Below, one piece after another: positions 33,343-41,421 of a stretch of 64,000 bases of DNA (within the stretch, counting starts at the first letter, position 1; each line of letters begins with the position of its first letter). The notes under the pieces are model-generated. The model made no database searches. It was given only the letters and a program-made list of their open reading frames with translations, and had not been told where the DNA came from. Origin of the DNA: Neobacillus niacini (GTDB lineage: Bacteria > Bacillota > Bacilli > Bacillales > Cytobacillaceae). Position numbers and translations under genes: made by a program. Location: the NCBI RefSeq assembly GCF_030817595.1, contig NZ_JAUSZN010000001.1, positions 3,421,001-3,485,000 of the forward strand, written 5' to 3'.

Positions 33343-34530
33343 TCACACTTTATTGAGAAGGTATTTTTTTCGCCAAGAATATAGAAGTAAGAAAATAAAA
33401 ATGCTGACCTGTAATGAAAAGACTACAGCATCCCAAAACAGTAAGCTTGTTGGCGGCTGTACAAATCCAGGGAGAATCTGTTCGCCCACATGAATTATTT
33501 CTGGAATATAATAATTAAAATATAGGAAAATGGTAATGACAAACCCAAGAAAATAAAGGAGCGTGTAAAAGGAAACGGTTCTTTTCTCACCCGAAAAAAT
33601 TACCTCATCCATTTGTTGAAATTTTAAAAATGAAAATCGCTTTCTAATTGTTTGCTTGGCATTTTCCATCAGGTTGTAACAGCCTGAGACGTTCTCAAAG
33701 ACGTAATACAAGTCTGTTTTCATATAAATACAACACTGAAAGATCATTCTCAAGACAATATCAAATGTCGCAAGGTGCATTAGCCCGATGATAAATTCGG
33801 AACTATTTGGAAACAATAATTGGCCAATTAACGCTATAAAAAGCAAAATGGAATCAAAATAGAGACCTGCTAAGAAAAGAATATTTCGGTCCTTAGGCGG
33901 TAATCTCCAGATAGAAGACATATCTGTTAACAACACAACAAAAAACATCCGGTGGCCAATTTCCATTTTTGTTGGGAGATTGTGTGCCCTAATTGCCAGA
34001 ACATGACCAAATTCATGAATTAACACAAATAGAAAACTAAACGCCATCCAAAAGATTACATTCACGACCATAATATCAAATACAAAAATATCATCTCGGT
34101 GGGGAAATAATGAAGGATTAACAATGAATATTACTATATTTAATACGAGTATTACACTATACAAGAAGACGGTAAACTTATTAAAGAAGAATCTGCCTAA
34201 TTTAGGAGAAACCAATGACTTCCCCGATGGTTCTTTTGAAATGTGTTCTTTTTCAATCTTTTCACCATCAATCTGGTGAATCAATTCCAGTTCAAAAAGC
34301 TGATTGGCAAAATCAACTAAATCGACTTCATCTTTTGGGAATTTACCCAAAAGTGATGTTTCAATTTCACCTAGCAGCAGCCCTTGATTCATCATATTAA
34401 TTGCTTCAATACATATTTCCGGCATTTCAAAAAACTCACCAGTAAGCTTGTCCTCGACTATATAATTCTTCTTATCTTTGTGGATTTCAATAGGAACAAT
34501 AGAAATCCGCGAATGGAGTGTGATGTTCAT
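33343..34530 (-). CDS. PqqD-like/M50 membrane metalloprotease
   Basis: Membrane zinc protease of 395 residues. Residues 1-90 form a PqqD/RRE-like winged helix (YIVEDKLTGEFFEMPE, LLLGEIETSLLGKF), the type of domain that holds leader peptides. Then come several membrane segments with the zinc motif HEFGH (172-176) and the third ligand region KTDLYYV, as in the M50 putative peptide zinc metalloproteases such as YydH. It is preceded by a gene for a 21-residue peptide, separated by a leaky hairpin. Likely to bind and cut that peptide; this is inference from domains and adjacency. Confidence 0.8.
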   Translation of the reverse strand: MNITLHSRISIVPIEIHKDKKNYIVEDKLTGEFFEMPEICIEAINMMNQGLLLGEIETSLLGKFPKDEVDLVDFANQLFELELIHQIDGEKIEKEHISKEPSGKSLVSPKLGRFFFNKFTVFLYSVILVLNIVIFIVNPSLFPHRDDIFVFDIMVVNVIFWMAFSFLFVLIHEFGHVLAIRAHNLPTKMEIGHRMFFVVLLTDMSSIWRLPPKDRNILFLAGLYFDSILLFIALIGQLLFPNSSEFIIGLMHLATFDIVLRMIFQCCIYMKTDLYYVFENVSGCYNLMENAKQTIRKRFSFLKFQQMDEVIFSGEKRTVSFYTLLYFLGFVITIFLYFNYYIPEIIHVGEQILPGFVQPPTSLLFWDAVVFSLQVSIFIFLLLYSWRKKYLLNKV

Positions 34531-34568
34531 CTAAAAAGCCGCTCCTCCACTAAATTTTTACAAATAAA

Positions 34569-34593
34569 GGATGCATAGCTTTCGCTTGCATCC
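34569..34593 (-). terminator. Leaky hairpin between the peptide and protease genes
   Basis: Stem GGATGCA/TGCATCC, extended inward by AGC/GCT with one bulge; on the minus strand a weak TTTATTT follows. It would let the peptide be made in excess over the protease, as is common for processed peptides. Confidence 0.6.
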
Positions 34594-34600
34594 CCTTTTT

Positions 34601-34666
34601 TTATTTTCCGTAATAAATACACCACCAGCAAGTTGTTTTTACCTTTTTAAGCTTACGGATTTTCAT
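34601..34666 (-). CDS. 21-residue peptide with CWWC motif
   Basis: ATG at 34666 shares its A with the TAA stop of the HD-GYP gene (TAATG) and has a perfect GGGAGGTGG site 7 nt upstream, so it is clearly positioned for strong coupled translation. The 21-codon product has a basic N-terminal half (MKIRKLKKVK) and a C-terminal half TTCWWCIYYGK with two Cys around two Trp. No known family is recognised. Followed by a leaky hairpin and a gene for a PqqD-like/M50 protease. The layout suggests a precursor that is cut, exported and perhaps oxidised, acting as a signal or antimicrobial. Confidence 0.7.
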   Translation of the reverse strand: MKIRKLKKVKTTCWWCIYYGK

Positions 34667-35835
34667 TATTCCACCTCCCTAAGTAATTCCCATTTTTCTG
34701 TCCAAGGATAATTTTGATGAAATTTAATCCATTCTGGATAAATCTTCTTAAACTTTTCAACCAGCATTGGATCAAATTGTGAACCCTGCCCTTTAATAAT
34801 TCGGTTATACGCTTCTTCAAATGGCATTGCATCTCGATATGATCTAGATGAAGTCATCGCATCAAAAGCATCGGCAATTGCAGAAACTCTTGCAAGTAAA
34901 GGTATTTCTTCTCCCTTTAATTGGTCCGGATAACCTTTACCATCCCAGCGCTCATGATGAGAACGGATGACATAAATACTGTTTTTTATTCCTTCTACAT
35001 TCTTAACAGCTTCTGCACCTACAACGGGATGAGTTTTAATGATTTCAAATTCCTCATTCGTAAGTTTTCCTGGTTTCATTAATATTTGGTCAGGTATATT
35101 CACTTTACCAATATCATGAAGCAAACAAGCATAATAAAAGGATTTTTGTTCTTCTTTTGAATACTTGCCAATTTCATTCGCAAACATTAATGCATACTTT
35201 GCCACACGTTCACTATGTCCCCTAGTATATGGATCTTTTAATTCAAGCGTGGCAATAACTCCCTTAACAATTCCCTCTAATTGGTTATCATAGGAGGTGC
35301 TGAGTGCACGGACATACCCTTGAAAGCGGACTAATAAAAAGAATGACAATCCAGATAAAATTACAAGTAATACAATTGGCATGACAACTAAGGACGTTTT
35401 TAATAATACTCCCGTGGCAATGTATTTTAGTGTAAATCCAAGTGTAACTGACCAAAAGTATTTGGTATTTAAGAAAATAGGCAATGATAGAATTAGAAAT
35501 ATCTCTACCACATTTCCACTCTTATATCCGTCATTATTGCCGAGGAATGAGATAATATCAACAAGAAAGGATACACTTAAATAACTGATTATAAATACAT
35601 ATTTAATCCAATATTGTTTATTTACCTTACTTAAATAATACCCAATGGGCAGTATTACCAATAACACGATATAGTTGAGATACCATATTTTATTATCATT
35701 AGGAAGCCCAATGACTCCATTCGTTTCGATATACTTAGGACTAATGTAATAGTAGAATAAATCCCAGCCAATTATTAAAATATATGATATTAATAAATAC
35801 CATTTAACAGTTTGTTTTTCTTCATGTGGTATCAT
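34666..35835 (-). CDS. HD-GYP protein with polytopic membrane sensor domain
   Basis: A 389-residue protein. Residues 10-175 form about six membrane segments; 195-370 are an HD-GYP phosphodiesterase domain with HD at 240-241 (LLHDIGKVNIPD), the HHERWDGKGYP signature (293-303) and DAFDAMTSSRSYR. Such domains cleave c-di-GMP or related dinucleotides. The membrane region is homologous to that of the kinase at 36030-37280 (shared pattern SGNxVExx...PIFxNxKYFW). Last bases overlap the CWWC peptide gene. Possible receptor for that peptide; this is inference. Confidence 0.83.
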   Translation of the reverse strand: MIPHEEKQTVKWYLLISYILIIGWDLFYYYISPKYIETNGVIGLPNDNKIWYLNYIVLLVILPIGYYLSKVNKQYWIKYVFIISYLSVSFLVDIISFLGNNDGYKSGNVVEIFLILSLPIFLNTKYFWSVTLGFTLKYIATGVLLKTSLVVMPIVLLVILSGLSFFLLVRFQGYVRALSTSYDNQLEGIVKGVIATLELKDPYTRGHSERVAKYALMFANEIGKYSKEEQKSFYYACLLHDIGKVNIPDQILMKPGKLTNEEFEIIKTHPVVGAEAVKNVEGIKNSIYVIRSHHERWDGKGYPDQLKGEEIPLLARVSAIADAFDAMTSSRSYRDAMPFEEAYNRIIKGQGSQFDPMLVEKFKKIYPEWIKFHQNYPWTEKWELLREVE

Positions 35836-36017
35836 ATTGATCCTCCGTATTTCTCACACATGTTTATTATATAATTCGTTATGCTTAGAAAATATATAAG
35901 TACTTTGATACCTATATTTACTTCCAATCTTTAACAAAAAACTATATAATTCTGTATACCTCTACATTATATCTTATTGGCAATACCGTTGTAATATACT
36001 ATATTGATAGTTTTTGT

Positions 36018-36049
36018 ATAATTATAGAATTATTTTATTCTATAATTAT
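36018..36049. other. AT-rich hairpin across the kinase stop codon
   Basis: 13-bp perfect arms (36018-36030 and 36037-36049) with a 6-nt loop span the stop codon region. No T-run follows on either strand, so it is not a standard terminator; it may protect the 3' end or bind a protein. Confidence 0.5.
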
Positions 36050-37280
36050 GTGAAATCGGTACTGTTACATTAACCAGTGTTCCTTTTCCAACACTGCTTT
36101 TTATTGAAATTTCCCCTTGATGGTCTTGAACAATCTGGTTTGAAACCATTAACCCAAGGCCTGTTCCGTCCAATTTAGTAGAAAAGAATGGTTCACCCAG
36201 GTTGGGAATCTTGTCCTCAGCTATTCCGCATCCCTCATCTTGGATTGAAATATTCATCATTTTACCGTCTATAACCATCACATTTATCGTTATTCTACCA
36301 CCATTCAGCATTGATTCAATCGCATTTTTTATCAAGTTAATAAATACTTGTTTCAACTGAAGAGAATCACAATCTAATGGAGGCAATGGTCCTGCGATTT
36401 TTGTTTCTATCGTTACGCCACTCCTATCAGCTTGTTGTTGAGTAATCGATAACGTATAAGCAATGATTTCTTCGATATTTGCTTTATCGAACTTAATTTC
36501 TTTTGGCTTCCCAAGATACATCAAATCGTTGACAATAGAATTGATTCGATCGATTTCTTGAATCATTATTGGATAAAAATCATTTGAAGTTGGGCTTCTT
36601 TCCTGCTGCAATTGCGTAAACCCTTTTAATGCTGAAAGGGGATTGCGTATTTCATGGCCAATACCTGCTGCCATCTGTCCAATTACTGCTAGTTTCTCTT
36701 TTTGTCGAAGCTCTAAATGAACAGATGTTAGAGATTGAATATAGGAGGTAAACCGTGTTAAAAGAAAATAAGCAATGACAGACAGAATAAAGAAAGTAAT
36801 AATTGGAAGTACAACATTAGATTGCTGCAAGATTCCACCAATGATAACGTATTTTCCTACCATACAGATTGAAGCAGTCCAAAAGTATTTTTTATTCACA
36901 AAGATAGGTGAGAAGAATACAAATAACAATTCAACAATATTTCCTGACCCATAGGGTTTATCCGTACCAATATATATAACCAAACTATTGGTCGTTTCAA
37001 TAGCAGCATAGCTAAAAAGATATATATACTTTACAATATAGGGATTTCCCTTTTTGATAAAATATATTGCTATAGGAAGAAGCGCTAGAACAGCTATATG
37101 GAACATAGTTCCCAAACCTTCACTGGATAAACCAATCTTGCCTTCTTTCGTATAGAAAGGCACTAGATAGTATAAATAAATATCATATGCATAGAAAAAA
37201 ATATAAAAAAGTGCTAGAAAAAATTTTATTGTTTTTGTCTCTTCTGAAATTAATCTAGGGCTCGTGGAGCTTGTTTTCAT
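36030..37280 (-). CDS. Membrane histidine kinase, KinA-E-like catalytic part
   Basis: A 416-residue kinase. Residues 20-185 form about six membrane segments homologous to those of the HD-GYP protein next door. The catalytic part has phosphoacceptor His209 in AAGIGHEIRNPLSALKGF and an HATPase_c domain (NLIKNAIESM, DEGCGIAED, GTGLGLMVSNQIV). This H-box closely follows Bacillus phosphorelay kinases that feed Spo0F/Spo0A. No response regulator is nearby, so it is an orphan kinase. Six-segment sensors are typical of peptide-sensing kinases, so the CWWC peptide is a candidate ligand. Confidence 0.85.
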   Translation of the reverse strand: MKTSSTSPRLISEETKTIKFFLALFYIFFYAYDIYLYYLVPFYTKEGKIGLSSEGLGTMFHIAVLALLPIAIYFIKKGNPYIVKYIYLFSYAAIETTNSLVIYIGTDKPYGSGNIVELLFVFFSPIFVNKKYFWTASICMVGKYVIIGGILQQSNVVLPIITFFILSVIAYFLLTRFTSYIQSLTSVHLELRQKEKLAVIGQMAAGIGHEIRNPLSALKGFTQLQQERSPTSNDFYPIMIQEIDRINSIVNDLMYLGKPKEIKFDKANIEEIIAYTLSITQQQADRSGVTIETKIAGPLPPLDCDSLQLKQVFINLIKNAIESMLNGGRITINVMVIDGKMMNISIQDEGCGIAEDKIPNLGEPFFSTKLDGTGLGLMVSNQIVQDHQGEISIKSSVGKGTLVNVTVPISHNYRIK

Positions 37281-37411
37281 TTCTGTAACTCCCTTAGGTA
37301 CAACTTTTTAAGATGATTCAAATTATCTCCTACCATTTTACCACCTTTCTACGAAAAATCCTTTTGTTTTTTTTGGAAATTCGATGAAATTCGACAAAAT
37401 ACCTCCAACAT

Positions 37412-37443
37412 AAAAAGGACTAGGAATAATCCAAGTCCTTTTT
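37412..37443 (-). terminator. Terminator after the amino acid permease gene
   Basis: Stem AAAAAGGACT with AGTCCTTTTT and an inner GGA/TCC pairing; T5 on the minus strand. Confidence 0.8.
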
Positions 37444-37463
37444 AAAAATTTAGTAATAATGAA

Positions 37464-38879
37464 TTAGCTTGCTTTTTTGATTTTTTCTTCATTTTCATTT
37501 AACTTAGAATGTCTACGTCCATAGCTAAAATATACCACCAACCCGATTACTAGCCAAACTCCAAAGCCTTTCCATGTAGCCGCTGGAAGCTGAAGCGCTA
37601 AATATCCACAGAATAAGAAAGCTAATATTGGAATCCACGGTACAAAAGGTACACGGAAGCCTGTAGTAGGTGCTTGCTTATTTTTACGAAGATATAAAAT
37701 CCCAATGGAAACAGTCATAAAAGCAAATAGCGTTCCAATGTTCACTAGTTCTGCAAGTTTATTTAACGGTAATACACCTGCAAAAAATGCAACTAACACG
37801 CAGGTAATCCACGAATTCACAATCGGTGTTTGTCTTTTTTTATCTACCTTTGAAAATACCTTAGGCAGCAAACCATCGCGAGAAATTGCATAAAATAACC
37901 TTGATTGTCCATAGACCATAACAAGTAACACGGTTGTAATTCCTGTGATTGCTCCTAAAGAAATAAATCCTGCCACCCAATCCTGGTTAATGTAATTAAG
38001 TGCAAATGCAACCGGATTTTTCACGCCAAGTTCTGTATAAGGAACAATTCCTGTTAAGATAGCTGAGACAACAATATACAATATAGTACAAACCATTAAT
38101 GAAGCAATAATTCCAATTGGCATGTTCTTTTGGGGATTTTTCACTTCTTCTGCAGCAGTTGCAACAGCATCAAAGCCAATATAAGCAAAAAATACAGTTG
38201 CTGCTCCGTTTACAACACCCGAGAAACCAAACGGCATAAACGGAGTCCAATTTGCAGGTTCAACATACCAAACACCCACAGCAATAAATAGTAGCACGAC
38301 AGCAATTTTAATGGTAACCATTATGGTGTTAAGCCTTGCGGACTTTTTAACTCCTTGTGACAAAAGCAGCGTGATTATAAAAATTATCGCAATTGCTGGT
38401 ATGTCCACATAAGTTCCATTTGCTGGATCATACGCACTTGATAGAGCCTTCGGAAGTTGGATTCCAAACCCCGAGAGAAGACCCTGAAAATAACCGGACC
38501 AACCGCTGGCAACTGCAGAAGAAGCAAGCCCATATTCAAGGATTAAGACCCAGCCTAACATCCAAGCGATTATTTCTCCGAAGATTGCATAACTATAGGT
38601 ATAGGCACTGCCTGATACCGGTACGGTTGAAGCAAATTCCGCATAGCAAAGGGCTGCAAATACACATGCCAGACCTGACAAAATGAATGAAATGATTAGT
38701 GCTGGACCTGCATGTTCTGCCGCTGCAACTCCTGTTAGAACAAATATTCCTGTCCCAATAATCGCACCTATTCCAAGCATCGTTAGATCAAATGCACCTA
38801 ATTCTTTCTTCAAGGTTATATCTTTTTGCCCAACTTCCTTAATCAAAGCTGTAATTGATTTTTTCCTAAATAAATTCAT
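37464..38879 (-). CDS. APC-family amino acid permease (YfnA-like)
   Basis: Amino acid transporter with 12 membrane segments, 471 residues. N-terminal APC signature GIGAIIGTGIFVLTG (helix 1) and the family stretch AEFASTVPVSGSAYTYSYAIFGE identify the cationic amino acid transporter group that includes B. subtilis YfnA. The ATG at 38879 is chosen because GGAGG lies at the right distance; an in-frame GTG five codons upstream overlaps that site. Substrate unproven (branched or cationic amino acids). Single-gene unit. The 263 bp upstream are very AT-rich and hold no gene. Confidence 0.87.
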   Translation of the reverse strand: MNLFRKKSITALIKEVGQKDITLKKELGAFDLTMLGIGAIIGTGIFVLTGVAAAEHAGPALIISFILSGLACVFAALCYAEFASTVPVSGSAYTYSYAIFGEIIAWMLGWVLILEYGLASSAVASGWSGYFQGLLSGFGIQLPKALSSAYDPANGTYVDIPAIAIIFIITLLLSQGVKKSARLNTIMVTIKIAVVLLFIAVGVWYVEPANWTPFMPFGFSGVVNGAATVFFAYIGFDAVATAAEEVKNPQKNMPIGIIASLMVCTILYIVVSAILTGIVPYTELGVKNPVAFALNYINQDWVAGFISLGAITGITTVLLVMVYGQSRLFYAISRDGLLPKVFSKVDKKRQTPIVNSWITCVLVAFFAGVLPLNKLAELVNIGTLFAFMTVSIGILYLRKNKQAPTTGFRVPFVPWIPILAFLFCGYLALQLPAATWKGFGVWLVIGLVVYFSYGRRHSKLNENEEKIKKAS

Positions 38880-39102
38880 GTCTATTACCTCCACGACGTA
38901 AAGTCGAAATGTTCAGAAAATATAGTCCTTAAAATGTATATTGGTATAATATAATTAATTTATTAATAAAGCAATATATTTTGAAAAATTAATTATTTTC
39001 CTAATAATGCCATCGCGTAATAACTCTATAGTTATTTTTAACTATCCGGATAACTATATTAACAAAATATTTAGGTATACTGAGGTAAATCTCTTCCAAC
39101 AC

Positions 39103-39138
39103 AAAAAAGCTAACCCGCTAATTAGCAGGCTAGCTTTT
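39103..39138 (-). terminator. Terminator after the KinB-like gene
   Basis: Long stem built on AAAAGCTA/TAGCTTTT with inner GCTAATTAGC pairing and two mismatches; T6 on the minus strand. Confidence 0.8.
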
Positions 39139-39142
39139 TATA

Positions 39143-40411
39143 TCAAAAATTGACAATTTCCTTTTTACCTTCCGGAAGAATCATGGTAACTTCTGTCCCA
39201 ATACCTAGTTTGCTTTCGTAAGATACTTTTCCCTTCATTGTTTCAATAATTCTTAAGGATACAGATGTACCTAAACCGGTTCCCTTATCCTTTGTCGTAT
39301 AAAACAATGTTCCTATGCGTGCGAGCTGTTCATGATCCATCCCTTTACCAGTATCAGTTATGTAGATATATGCATGATGGTCTTTAAGCTTGTAGGTTAT
39401 GGTTACTTTTCCACCTTCAGTGGTTGCTTCTATCGCATTTTTTATTAAATTCACGAGTGCTTGTTTCAACTGATTCCGGTCAGTCAAAAGATGAAAATTA
39501 CTTGTATCCAGACTACTTTCTAATTGTACCCCTTGCTTTAAGGCAAGAGGTCCAAGAAGCATTTTCACCTCTGATAGCACATCAACCAAGGGGAATTCCT
39601 CTAACTTTTCAAATTGAGGTTTCGCAAAGTTCAAGTAATCGTTTATGATAGCCTCTGCACGACCCAATTCACTTAATACAAGAGATAAATAATCGTAATT
39701 CTTCCCTTTCTCATCCTGCTGCATAAGCTGTAAAAATCCTTTAACAACCGTTAGCGGATTTCGCACCTCATGGGCAATCGACGCTGCAAGTTCTCCTAAT
39801 GTATTCAGTTTTTCTGTTCGTTGTATTTCTACCTTCATTCTTGAACTTTCCACTAGCCCCTCATTCAGCTTAGCGGCAATGGCAATCGCAATTGTATCAA
39901 TTAGTCCAACGATTAATAGATCTGGAATTTTCGTATTGATGGTTAATGACTGCCCTTCGACGCTGTGGAAGGCAGTTAAGGATAAAAAGCAAACAAGCAA
40001 GGACCATGCACCGATTACTGCAGTGAGAAGTACTCTTTTATTTGGGGTGAATTTCCAAAATCTATTCATGATGAGGAAGGGAACAATTGCAATTAAAACG
40101 GTATTCACGAGACCAAAAAGAACGGTTTCTCCACCCATGATGAATCGTGCTGTAAAAACTGTCGTGAAAACCATTCCTCCCGCAACAGGACCAGCATACA
40201 GAAAGGCTAAGATTAACGGAACATAACGCAAATCCCAACTAAAACCATAATTAGCATATGAAAAAATCATGCAGGTTAGTGCTGCTATACTTTGCAATAA
40301 GCCGCAAACAACAGGAGAATCGAGTTTTCTTTTATTATCGGTGAGAACACTATAAAGCAGAACGGGTGAAAGTGTAATAAGCAAATTCAAAAGAAGTTTT
40401 TCTGCCAACAT
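39143..40411 (-). CDS. KinB-like sensor histidine kinase
   Basis: Membrane kinase with a 5TMR-LYT-type sensor (about six segments, residues 1-185, including LILAFLYAGPVAGGMVFTT) and catalytic domains with phosphoacceptor near residue 214 (AASIAHEVRNPLTVVKGFLQLM) and HATPase_c (NLIKNAIEATTEGG, DTGKGMD, GTGLGTSVS). Sensor type, H-box and lack of a cognate regulator fit sporulation kinase KinB. The start at 40411 follows TTGGAGG; seven upstream codons are leader. Expected to phosphorylate Spo0F. Confidence 0.85.
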   Translation of the reverse strand: MLAEKLLLNLLITLSPVLLYSVLTDNKRKLDSPVVCGLLQSIAALTCMIFSYANYGFSWDLRYVPLILAFLYAGPVAGGMVFTTVFTARFIMGGETVLFGLVNTVLIAIVPFLIMNRFWKFTPNKRVLLTAVIGAWSLLVCFLSLTAFHSVEGQSLTINTKIPDLLIVGLIDTIAIAIAAKLNEGLVESSRMKVEIQRTEKLNTLGELAASIAHEVRNPLTVVKGFLQLMQQDEKGKNYDYLSLVLSELGRAEAIINDYLNFAKPQFEKLEEFPLVDVLSEVKMLLGPLALKQGVQLESSLDTSNFHLLTDRNQLKQALVNLIKNAIEATTEGGKVTITYKLKDHHAYIYITDTGKGMDHEQLARIGTLFYTTKDKGTGLGTSVSLRIIETMKGKVSYESKLGIGTEVTMILPEGKKEIVNF

Positions 40412-40501
40412 GTAATTGCCTCCAAGAAACATCTATATGATAAAACAATACGACATAAATCTTCAGTATCCTTCCATCATATTTATATTTCTTGTAATAT
40501 T

Positions 40502-40951
40502 TTATCGATTTTTACCAGAAAATGTCCCATAAAAAACGTAACATCTTCTATCTTCATCTATCTCCCTTGAGTCAAGTTCAAACTCCATAAATTTACCGTC
40601 CTTTTGAAGGTAGATAATGTCGGAATGTAACGTTGTCAGTATCTCTTCATGGCTCCAAACATCTTTTCTTTCCACTAATGTAGATGTTGTATCCTTCAGT
40701 TCCCTTACTTCAAAACCAATGTGAGAATAGATTGTATCGGCGGAATCATTGGTGTAGCTTTCCTTTGATAGATATAAAACTGCCGTTCCATCCGGGTCCA
40801 TAGCAGTGGCATTTACCACATATGTCTCTCCTTCTTTTACGAAGAATTCGCAAGTCATTCTTGCGACTGCTTCGACATGAGTAATATTCTGGTAATTCCA
40901 CAAGGCAGGATATTGTTTTATCTTGTCATCAAGTCGATATTCCAACCTCAT
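40502..40951 (-). CDS. Unknown soluble protein (149 residues)
   Basis: A 149-residue acidic protein without hydrophobic segments. I do not recognise a family. Visible elements are an alpha/beta pattern around EAVARMTCEFFVKEGETYVVNA and a C-terminal beta-rich end (RRCYVFYGTFSGKNR). The ATG at 40951 is favoured over the one at 40957 because GAGGG lies directly against the latter. Alone between the KinB-like gene and the divergent lipoprotein operon. Confidence 0.7.
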   Translation of the reverse strand: MRLEYRLDDKIKQYPALWNYQNITHVEAVARMTCEFFVKEGETYVVNATAMDPDGTAVLYLSKESYTNDSADTIYSHIGFEVRELKDTTSTLVERKDVWSHEEILTTLHSDIIYLQKDGKFMEFELDSREIDEDRRCYVFYGTFSGKNR

Positions 40952-40989
40952 TTGCATCCCTCTTTTCTTTTTCTTTTTATCTTACACCA

Positions 40990-41017
40990 TTGTTTTCCTA
41001 AAATTTACTTTTATAAT
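40990..41017 (+). promoter_or_regulatory. Promoter of the lipoprotein/YjfC/YjfL operon
   Basis: TTGTTT (40990-40995) and TATAAT (41012-41017) are 16 bp apart, with a further AT-rich stretch downstream. The leader to the GTG start is about 70 nt. Confidence 0.5.
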
Positions 41018-41095
41018 GTAATTATAACAAAGAAAAACACACGCGCATTGCCAAGGGCTGCTTGCGCTAGACATTCAAAAAGGAGCGTGAGAAAG

Positions 41096-41416
41096 GTGAA
41101 GAAAACCCATTGGTTAATCACTGGCGTTCTTACTTCTCTTGTGGCTGGAACGACCGTAACCGGTTGTTCCCAGGCACAGGACTTACCCCCAGTACCAGAA
41201 GACACGGACTGTTCAGACTGGGAATGGGATGATGATGAAGGAGTTTGGCAATGTGACGATACACGTTCGACCCACTATGGCCATTTCTTTTACGGGGGAT
41301 TGTTTTTCCATAGCAGATCAGCTTTATTAAATTCGTCTGCTTACAAGTCTTATAAGTCTTCCTCTAGCTTTAAAGGCGGATTTGGGAGCGGATCTAAAGG
41401 TGGATTTGGAGGTTAA
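41096..41416 (+). CDS. Small lipoprotein, YjfM/DUF1190-like position
   Basis: A 106-residue lipoprotein. GTG at 41096, 10 nt after GGAG, gives MKKTHW and a lipid-attachment site VTGC near residue 24. The mature part has an acidic tryptophan-rich patch with two Cys (CSDWEWDDDEGVWQCDD), then His/Tyr/Ser-rich and glycine-rich tail (GGFGSGSKGGFGG). The longer frame upstream is leader. It precedes a YjfC-like ligase (5 bp) and a YjfL-like DUF350 gene, the same trio as E. coli yjfL-yjfM-yjfC, so it fills the YjfM place; sequence similarity is limited to composition. Confidence 0.72.
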   Translation: MKKTHWLITGVLTSLVAGTTVTGCSQAQDLPPVPEDTDCSDWEWDDDEGVWQCDDTRSTHYGHFFYGGLFFHSRSALLNSSAYKSYKSSSSFKGGFGSGSKGGFGG

Positions 41417-41421
41417 TAAGC

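Noticed and set aside
40877..41095. Long N-terminal extension of the small lipoprotein
   Set aside because: It would span the promoter, and the lipoprotein signal needs the start at 41096.
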